Below, in pieces: positions 1 to 7,108 of a DNA stretch of 34,061 nt. The stretch's first letter is position 1. Each line of letters begins with the position of its first letter. The stretch covers positions 1 to 34,061 of the forward strand of contig SUTP01000001.1 in the NCBI GenBank assembly GCA_015062815.1, read 5' to 3'. The position numbers were made by a program, and so were the translations under genes. The DNA comes from Methanosphaera stadtmanae. GTDB lineage: Archaea; Methanobacteriota; Methanobacteria; Methanobacteriales; Methanobacteriaceae. The notes beneath the pieces were generated by a model that saw only the letters and a list, made by a program, of their open reading frames with translations, was not told the origin of the DNA and did no database searches.

Positions 1-3000
1 ATTGTAGTTACTCAGGATAATGTGGATGAGATATTTGGGGGTGAAAGTTACACATTAAGTGATGATGTAAATGAAGGGGACACCTTGAACTTCCAGGGGC
101 TTATTGATAAAGAACATTCTTTAGTTATTAACAAACCTATAACTGTAATTTCTTCTACAAAAGATGCAGTTATTAATTTACATACTGAAGAAGTTTCGGG
201 TTCTAATCCTGAAAAATGTTTTGTAATTAATAATGGGGCCTCTGGTTCTATCATAAGTGGTTTACACTTACAGAATACTGAATGTTGGGTATTTAACGTA
301 TACAATACTACTCTTTATAACATGACTATGTATGTTAAAGATGCTCGTATTGGTTCCGGTGTTGGTCAAACTGCACTAAGATACTGTAATAATGTAACCA
401 TTGATAATTGTCATATTTACACAGAAAATAATGGTGGATCTGCAACATTTGTATTGACTGCTTGTAACAATTGTACGATAGTTAATTCAACAGTTGAAGG
501 TCAGGGAAATACTGGTAACATTTTATTTGTGGGTAATCCATATAATACGGGGGATAAACCTGCTGGTTATGAAATAACTAACTTTGACAATAGAGTTATA
601 AATTCTACATTCACTACTTCTTATAGTTATGCTAATCTGTTACAAAATATGGCTACCCGTACATTAATCCAGGGAAATAAGTTCTATTCTGGTAGTAATG
701 TTCAGGCAGGTACAAATGGTACATTGATTGATAATGAATTTTACAGTACTGTAAGTGTCAATATGGCTGCAAACTGTGTTGCTCATGGTAACATACACTA
801 TGGTACAGGTTCTGCAACTATAAATGCAAATGCTCAAGTATACAACAACACATTATATACTACAACTATCTCCGGTGCTGGTGTATTATTTGAAAACAAC
901 ACCATTAAGGGTAGACTTACAGTTAACCAGCCAACAAATGTAGAAAACAACAACTTATATGATGTTCAAGTTAATTCAAATGGTAGAAATTCAAATATTA
1001 CAAACAATAATGTAACCGGTACAATCACATCAGCTGCAACTAATGTAGTTATTGATTCAAACAATATTACAACAACTAATGATAATACTATTGTTGTAAC
1101 AGGTGCAACCAACAATGTAACCCATAATATATTATATACCAGAACTAAAGCTGGTGTTGTAACACTTAAAGTAAGAGATGATACAACAGTTGAAGCTAAC
1201 ACTCCGGAATCTGGTGAAGTATTTGTATTAACTGATGAAACTTATTCAACATTCTTTGACAATAATGGTAATCTTATAAATACAAATGTTAAAAATTATT
1301 CAACCTTAATATTAAACGGAACATTTAATGATAAAATATTCAAATTTGATGATATTATATTATCCGTTAATGGTGATCAAGCAGTTATTAATAATGGATA
1401 TATTTCAACAGAAAATGATGCAATTATAGCACTAGAAAATGTAGTATTCAACAATACCAAGGAAGGTATTCAAAATAGTGTATTATTAAACACTGATGGT
1501 AACCTTGTTAGAAATGTAAAAGTATACCGAACTTCAAATAGTGGTATTTCTCGTGAAATAATGGTAAATAGTGACAAAAACATTATCATATCAAACACAT
1601 TTGATTTAAGTATTCCTGCAGAAATTATTGATTATAGTGAATATCCATTTTCAATGGCTAATAATAGTGCAATAAGTGTAACTGGTTCAGAGAACACTAT
1701 AAATTCAAACAGTATAACTATAAGAAACACTACAAATGGTTTTGGTACCATATCTGTTATTGACTTAGCAAGCAGAACCAAAAGCATGTACAACACTGTA
1801 AACTCTAACACTATTGTAGTAGAAGGTTCAGGATACATATATGGTGTAAATCTTGGTGCTAACACAGAAAAGAATACAATCAATTCAAACAATATTAAGT
1901 TAACTTCTGATGTATATACTGCAGGTATTCAAATAGGATACTCTCCTGCACAAAACAATACAATTAATTCAAACACTATAACTCTCACAAGCCCAATAGC
2001 TTATGGAGTACTTGCAAGTGCTTCTGGTGGAAATGTAACAGGTACTACAGTTAATTCAAACAGAGTATATATTTCAGCTAATCAAGGTGTTGGAATTGAA
2101 TTATGTGGTTCAACACCAGAAACCATTAAAAATACAACAATCCAAGGTAACACAGTAGTCGTTGATGGTAATTACAGTATGGGTATAGCAGTAGCAGGTA
2201 GTGATATTAGACTTCTAACAAACACTATAACAGTAACAGGTACAACAAATGATACTGATGGAACATCATATGATATAATTAAACCTACAACTGCAGGTTT
2301 AATAATGTTTAATTCAGAAAATATTGAATCATACAACAACACCATAACTGCAGTAAATGGTGCAAACATAATCTTAAACGGTACAAGTAACTCCAAAGTA
2401 ATATCAACACTCGATAATAAAGCAAGATATATTAATGCGGAAAATAATGCAAACATAGTATTACACAATTCAAACAATAACATTATTGATACTCAGAAAT
2501 CATACACCAACAATCATTATGCAATAATATTAATCAGTTCATCAAACAACAATATTACTCATAATATCCTTAATGCAAGTAATATTAATGGTGGAGACGA
2601 TGCAGTAATCATGGATGAAAACAGTGTAGGCAATTACTTCTACAACAATACTCCATCATTTGTTTTATTAACAGATGAAACATACTCTACATTATTTGAT
2701 GAAAACGGTGTTTACAAATTCCCAGCAGGAGTAGATCTATCACTAGCAGGTGACTTACACGACAAAGATTTAATCTTCACAAACAATGTAACATTTGTAA
2801 ACGGTGGAAACTATACAATATACAATGGTTCAATCATAATAAAAGATGTGGATGGTCGAAGATACGATAACAGATTTGTAAACATCTTTGACATAAACAT
2901 AAACAACACAAACAAACAAGCATTAATTGATAACACTTCAACAACACAACAAAGAAACATCCAATTCTATGGTGGTTCAATAACTGTAAATGGGGATGAC

Positions 3001-4764
3001 ATAGTAGCAATAGAATCCGTAAAAAGTCCAATAACATATGCAGTAGTAGACATTCAATATGCAACAATAATTACAAACGGTACAAATGTATTAGTTGCAA
3101 AAATGACAAGAGATTCATATACTCAAAATGATTACCTTTATTTAAAATACTGTAACTTTACAAGTACAGCAACAGGTAAAAACAAGATAGTGGAAGTATC
3201 CAATGTAAACATAGACATACTTAATAATAATATAACCATGACTGGTGGTAATGTAACGATATTCGATGGAGATAATGTATTTGCAAACGCTGAGTTCTTC
3301 ATGGACAACAACATAAACGTTACAGGAGACAATATAAACTTAATCATATTAAATAGTGGTAGAGGAAGTGATCCTACAATAGGAGATAACAAGATATATG
3401 CTTCAAGTAGTAATCCTGTAAAAATTGTTGAAATAACAAATACTGGAAATTCATATGTTGGACAAGGAAGATATTCATATGCATATTACAATTATCCAAA
3501 CACAATCATTGTAGATGCAGAAAATGGTGAAGTACCACTAATAAACATTCCTCAAAACGGTTATGTCAGAAACAACTTTATAATGTCCAAAGACTTATAC
3601 GGAAATGAAGCAGTAAATGCAACAACATTATCTAATAATACTCCAACAAAACCAACCATAAACCTCACAGCACCAGAACAAGCCAGAGTATTAGATGAAA
3701 TAACAATCAACGTAACAGTAGAAAATGCAACAACAACATATGGTATGATACTTCTAAAAATAAATGACATAAATGTTGCAAACAGCACAGGAGATACATT
3801 AACATATACACATATTCCAGTAACTAATGAAACATTAAACATAACAGCAGAATATGTATACAATAATGCAGGATTTACATCAAGCACTGATAATGCAATA
3901 GTCACTCTTGAAAAATTGGATGATACAATAACTTTGGATGTAAACAGACCATTCCTCAATGAAAACTTAACAATTACTGGAACACTCACAGATGAAACAG
4001 GTGTAGCAATAAATAATAGGACTGTCACAATTGATGTAAATGGTAACAAAGTTAATGTCACAACAGATTCTGAAGGTAATTATAACTACATAACAACACC
4101 AATAGAAGGAAACAATACAATAACAGTTAACTTTGATGGTGAAAGTGTATATATTTCAAAAGAAGAAACAAAAACAGTATTTGTAGTAGACTTGGAAAAA
4201 TACTTACAAGTTGATGATTTAAACCAAACAGTACAAGATCTTAACAAAACTATACAAGAACAAAATCAAACTATAAATGATCTTAACAAAAATATACAAG
4301 AACAAACTGATAAAATCAATGAATTAAATAATAATTTAACTGAAGCTAATAATAAGATTGATGAACAAAACAAAAGTATACAGAATTTAACTCAACAAGT
4401 AGCTGATGCAATGGCAAATATTGAATCACTAACAAATACAGTCAATGACTTAATAAATAAAAATAAAGAATTAGAAGAAATCATCAAAGAGATGAATAAA
4501 ACAACACCAAAACTAAACACAACAATCACTATAGATAATGTCAATGCTAAAGTTGGAGAAATTACCACAATAACTGCATACATTAAAGACCAAAACGGTG
4601 AACCAATCACAAGTGGTAAGGCAATATTTAAAATCAATGGTATAACACTTAAAGATGAAAATAAAAACACAATTTATGCATACATAACTAATGGTACTGC
4701 AAGTATTAAATATAAAGTTCCAATGGGATGGATTAAAAATACCACAACAATACAAGTAGTATAG
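1..4764 (+). CDS. Adhesin-like surface protein, 5'-truncated by the window edge: beta-helix repeats, Ig-like domains, coiled-coil segment; 3' end abuts an IS element
   Basis: Frame is open from base 1 (IVVTQDNVDEIFGG...), so the listed GTG at 22 is probably internal. Asn/Thr/Ile-rich repeats (NSNTI, NNNIT) are typical of right-handed beta-helix archaeal adhesins. Ig-like segments (e.g. TINLTAPEQARVLDEITINVTVENATT) and a terminal TTITIDNVNAKVGEITTITAYIKDQNGEPITSGKAIF domain are present. Confidence 0.9.
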   Translation: MVVTQDNVDEIFGGESYTLSDDVNEGDTLNFQGLIDKEHSLVINKPITVISSTKDAVINLHTEEVSGSNPEKCFVINNGASGSIISGLHLQNTECWVFNVYNTTLYNMTMYVKDARIGSGVGQTALRYCNNVTIDNCHIYTENNGGSATFVLTACNNCTIVNSTVEGQGNTGNILFVGNPYNTGDKPAGYEITNFDNRVINSTFTTSYSYANLLQNMATRTLIQGNKFYSGSNVQAGTNGTLIDNEFYSTVSVNMAANCVAHGNIHYGTGSATINANAQVYNNTLYTTTISGAGVLFENNTIKGRLTVNQPTNVENNNLYDVQVNSNGRNSNITNNNVTGTITSAATNVVIDSNNITTTNDNTIVVTGATNNVTHNILYTRTKAGVVTLKVRDDTTVEANTPESGEVFVLTDETYSTFFDNNGNLINTNVKNYSTLILNGTFNDKIFKFDDIILSVNGDQAVINNGYISTENDAIIALENVVFNNTKEGIQNSVLLNTDGNLVRNVKVYRTSNSGISREIMVNSDKNIIISNTFDLSIPAEIIDYSEYPFSMANNSAISVTGSENTINSNSITIRNTTNGFGTISVIDLASRTKSMYNTVNSNTIVVEGSGYIYGVNLGANTEKNTINSNNIKLTSDVYTAGIQIGYSPAQNNTINSNTITLTSPIAYGVLASASGGNVTGTTVNSNRVYISANQGVGIELCGSTPETIKNTTIQGNTVVVDGNYSMGIAVAGSDIRLLTNTITVTGTTNDTDGTSYDIIKPTTAGLIMFNSENIESYNNTITAVNGANIILNGTSNSKVISTLDNKARYINAENNANIVLHNSNNNIIDTQKSYTNNHYAIILISSSNNNITHNILNASNINGGDDAVIMDENSVGNYFYNNTPSFVLLTDETYSTLFDENGVYKFPAGVDLSLAGDLHDKDLIFTNNVTFVNGGNYTIYNGSIIIKDVDGRRYDNRFVNIFDININNTNKQALIDNTSTTQQRNIQFYGGSITVNGDDIVAIESVKSPITYAVVDIQYATIITNGTNVLVAKMTRDSYTQNDYLYLKYCNFTSTATGKNKIVEVSNVNIDILNNNITMTGGNVTIFDGDNVFANAEFFMDNNINVTGDNINLIILNSGRGSDPTIGDNKIYASSSNPVKIVEITNTGNSYVGQGRYSYAYYNYPNTIIVDAENGEVPLINIPQNGYVRNNFIMSKDLYGNEAVNATTLSNNTPTKPTINLTAPEQARVLDEITINVTVENATTTYGMILLKINDINVANSTGDTLTYTHIPVTNETLNITAEYVYNNAGFTSSTDNAIVTLEKLDDTITLDVNRPFLNENLTITGTLTDETGVAINNRTVTIDVNGNKVNVTTDSEGNYNYITTPIEGNNTITVNFDGESVYISKEETKTVFVVDLEKYLQVDDLNQTVQDLNKTIQEQNQTINDLNKNIQEQTDKINELNNNLTEANNKIDEQNKSIQNLTQQVADAMANIESLTNTVNDLINKNKELEEIIKEMNKTTPKLNTTITIDNVNAKVGEITTITAYIKDQNGEPITSGKAIFKINGITLKDENKNTIYAYITNGTASIKYKVPMGWIKNTTTIQVV
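1702..2061 (+). repeat. Beta-helix rung repeats carrying an 'aattcaaac' (NSN) core at roughly 81-99 nt spacing
   Basis: Cores at 1702, 1801 (aactctaac variant), 1882, 1966 and 2053; translated TINSNSITI / TVNSNTIVV / TINSNNIKL / TINSNTITL / TVNSNRVYI. Confidence 0.7.
4237..4306 (+). repeat. 42-nt-period direct repeat in the coiled-coil segment
   Basis: gatcttaacaaaactatacaagaacaaa (4237-4264) and gatcttaacaaaaatatacaagaacaaa (4279-4306), one mismatch in 28 nt, offset 42 nt = 14 aa = two heptads. Confidence 0.85.
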
Positions 4765-4772
4765 TCAAAAAC

Positions 4773-5561
4773 TTAATTATTAATAATGAACTCTTCTAGC
4801 CAGTTTTCATAATAGGACTCATTTTTTATAATTTTATAATATTCTATTTGAAATATAAGTTTTAAATGTTCAATATCTTCAATATATGTGGTTGATACTA
4901 TTCTTTTCATTGATTTCCATACTTGTTCTATTGGATTTAAGTGAGGTGAATAAGGTGGTAAGAATATTAATGTTATATTCATTATTTCACAAGCTCTTTG
5001 AAATTTAATTGATTGATGAGTTGTATAATTATCTAATACCATTGCAATAGGTTTTTCTTTACTAATCCAACTTTCTACTCCTGATTTTTCTAGATTATCT
5101 AAAATTTGGTCTTCCGTTTCATGTTTGATTTCAATGGTTTTGGGAGTTATTTTATTAATATCTAATTCTATACCATGGATTAATTGTTTTTCGGTTAGTT
5201 TATTGTTTTTTATTCTTTTATTTATTTTATTTTTAAATTCTTCACTTGAAATTTTTTTATTATCTTTTATTTGTTGAATTATGTTTTTTTCATCTAAATT
5301 TGAATTATAGACTGCTTTATATAATGTTTCTTTTATATCTTGATTTTCCATATTTATAATTCTAATATCTGCCATATATTGTATCATGGAAACGATTTTT
5401 GAATTATCAATGAATTTTAATAATGAGTTACCATTAATTGCTTGAAATCCAACTGTATTTACTCTGTATTTTCTAGGATTTTTGATTATTTTTCCTTTAT
5501 CTTTTGTATAAACAAGTATTTTTGCAGAATTTGGTAAATTTTGGGCTGATGTTTGATCCAT
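4773..5561 (-). CDS. IS630-type transposase, C-terminal DDE_3 catalytic part (orfB); frame stays open to the A9 tract at about 5600
   Basis: FMDQTSAQN..., AMVLDNYTTHQS, LIFLPPYSPHLNPIEQVWKSMKR: the D..D..E motifs of IS630 DDE_3 transposases. Last codons (ATT ATT AAT AAT TAA) lie in the inverted repeat. Confidence 0.88.
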   Translation of the reverse strand: MDQTSAQNLPNSAKILVYTKDKGKIIKNPRKYRVNTVGFQAINGNSLLKFIDNSKIVSMIQYMADIRIINMENQDIKETLYKAVYNSNLDEKNIIQQIKDNKKISSEEFKNKINKRIKNNKLTEKQLIHGIELDINKITPKTIEIKHETEDQILDNLEKSGVESWISKEKPIAMVLDNYTTHQSIKFQRACEIMNITLIFLPPYSPHLNPIEQVWKSMKRIVSTTYIEDIEHLKLIFQIEYYKIIKNESYYENWLEEFIINN

Positions 5562-5595
5562 AAATCCTATGATAAAATCATCTAATGTTATTCCA

Positions 5596-6102
5596 TTAGT
5601 TTTTTTTTAACTGTAATTGAGCATCAGGTGGTGTTTTATCATATTCTGGATAAGGTTTCACATAACTAAAACCTAATTTATGAGCAATAATTCTAACTTG
5701 TTTATAACTATAATTAATTTCAAAACGTGCTAGTATTAATTCATGAAGCTTTTCAGTAGTTAAATAATCCGTATTCAACATTAATTCTTTTAATTCAGCT
5801 TTATCTTCATTAGATAATAAGGATGGTCTTCCAGCATTATTTTTATATCTTAAAAATTCCATTCCTTCTTCATTCCATTGAGCCAACCACCTATAAGCAC
5901 TAGGTACTGAAATATCAACTATGTCAGCTACTTCTTCTATATCTTTTCCTTTATAACAAGCACGAATAAAATAAAGTTTATCTAATCGTTTTACTTCAAT
6001 TTCAGCTTTTTTAATTTCTTCATTTAATTTGTTAAGTTTTACATGTTTAACTATTTTAACTTTAGGTTCTGTAGTCATAATATTATATTTATCATATCTC
6101 AT
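5596..6102 (-). CDS. IS630-type transposase, N-terminal helix-turn-helix part (orfA)
   Basis: MTTEPKVKIVKHVKL...VADIVDISVPSAYRWLAQWNEEGMEFLRYKNNAGRPSLLSNEDKAELKELML; ends in the A9 tract (LQLKKN*). Confidence 0.85.
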   Translation of the reverse strand: MRYDKYNIMTTEPKVKIVKHVKLNKLNEEIKKAEIEVKRLDKLYFIRACYKGKDIEEVADIVDISVPSAYRWLAQWNEEGMEFLRYKNNAGRPSLLSNEDKAELKELMLNTDYLTTEKLHELILARFEINYSYKQVRIIAHKLGFSYVKPYPEYDKTPPDAQLQLKKN

Positions 6103-6990
6103 TATTAATAATTAGGTTTTTGACTATATGTTATTATTTATTGAACGATACTTTCTTGTATATGTTATTCCTTTCTATGTTAAACTAATATATTATGTTA
6201 ATGAATTCATTTTATTAAAATCAACATCTAAATATTTAATATTTTGTAGTCAAATAGGGTAGGGATGTCTGGTAAATTTATTAATATTTTTTTTTCTTCA
6301 GTAGAACTTGGTGGATATTTTTTGTCTAAATGTTTTGAACAACAGAGTTCTGTTAGATATCTTGATTTTCATTGAATAAGTTCATATATAAGGTATTAAA
6401 TTAAAATTTGAATTGTTTAAAAATTAAAAAACACAAATATTCTTTGTGATTTGTATTTTATAGGTGGGGATAATTTTACTAAACATATAACATATAATAT
6501 TGAATAGAATATCTAAAATTTTTTCTTGGGTAACTAGTATTTGGTCTTTGTCTTTGGAAACTGCTATATAGACTGTATTTATCATTTATGTATCTATCTT
6601 TTAATATTATATTGTATATTCTTATTTTTTTTGATTAGTTTTATTTTTTCATGTTATTTTATTTTGGTTTATTATTTTCATATTTTTTATAATGTGTTAT
6701 TTTCATATTTTTCATATTTTTTTTATTTAATCTTAATTGTATTTTGTTTAATTTTTTTCATGTTATTTTATCGTTTTGTTTATTTTATTTTTTTTTAAAT
6801 TTTTATTCTTTTTATTTTTTTGTTTACTATTTTTTGGTTTTTATTATAAATTTTTTATTTCTTTTTGTTTGATAATTTTAAAATATTAGAAATTATATAT
6901 ATTATTCTGTCATGTCTGTTAAGTTTTATTAATGGATTAATACATTAAGTAATTTTTACTTAATCTGTAATGGATATCTTGTATTAAAAT

Positions 6991-7077
6991 GTGACTGCCT
7001 GGTACGAGGGTTACTTGGGGAGGGATGTTGGTAATCTACCTGTGATCTGGAGAGTTAGTAAACAGGCAATATTTTTT
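6991..7077 (+). ncRNA. Candidate structured RNA (GC-rich island); strand assigned from the downstream T-run
   Basis: About 49% GC over 80 nt (6991-7070) within extremely AT-rich flanks. Closing helix tgcctg (6996-7001)/caggca (7063-7068); inner stem 7008-7015/7030-7037 including G-U pairs; followed by T6. No ORF explains it. Confidence 0.4.
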
Positions 7078-7108
7078 AAAAAAAGATGATTTTGGGGGAG
7101 TTTATTTC

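Larger units (their letters stand above)
4762..6126 (-). mobile_element. IS630-type insertion sequence, about 1365 bp, terminal inverted repeats, probable TA target duplication
   Basis: Left end tatagtcaaaaacttaattattaataatga (from 4760); reverse complement of right end tatagtcaaaaacctaattattaataatga (to 6128): one mismatch in 30. TA at 4760-4761 and 6127-6128 fits IS630/Tc1-mariner TA duplication. Two ORFs encode the HTH and DDE parts of a transposase. Confidence 0.9.

Noticed and set aside
1702-2061. Regularly spaced aattcaaac repeats as a possible CRISPR-like array
   Set aside because: Repeats are short, degenerate, in frame, and encode NSN beta-helix turns; no constant repeat/spacer architecture or cas genes.
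48-4755. Nine antisense minus-strand ORFs inside the adhesin (e.g. 3561..4061, 166 aa)
   Set aside because: Mirror images of the repetitive Asn/Thr codons on the sense strand; Leu/Val/Ser-rich with no motifs.
6425-6448. cacaaa-tattc-tttgtg hairpin with T6 on the minus strand, as a terminator
   Set aside because: No minus-strand gene ends here; short stem in AT-rich DNA is likely by chance.
6541-6798. 85-aa + strand ORF (MVFVFGNCYIDCIYHL...)
   Set aside because: Pure consequence of T-rich DNA (Phe/Ile/Leu/Tyr only), no plausible SD and no domain.
6991-7070. GC island as a tRNA gene
   Set aside because: No cloverleaf, no T-loop GTTCGA-type motif, and stems do not fit tRNA spacing.
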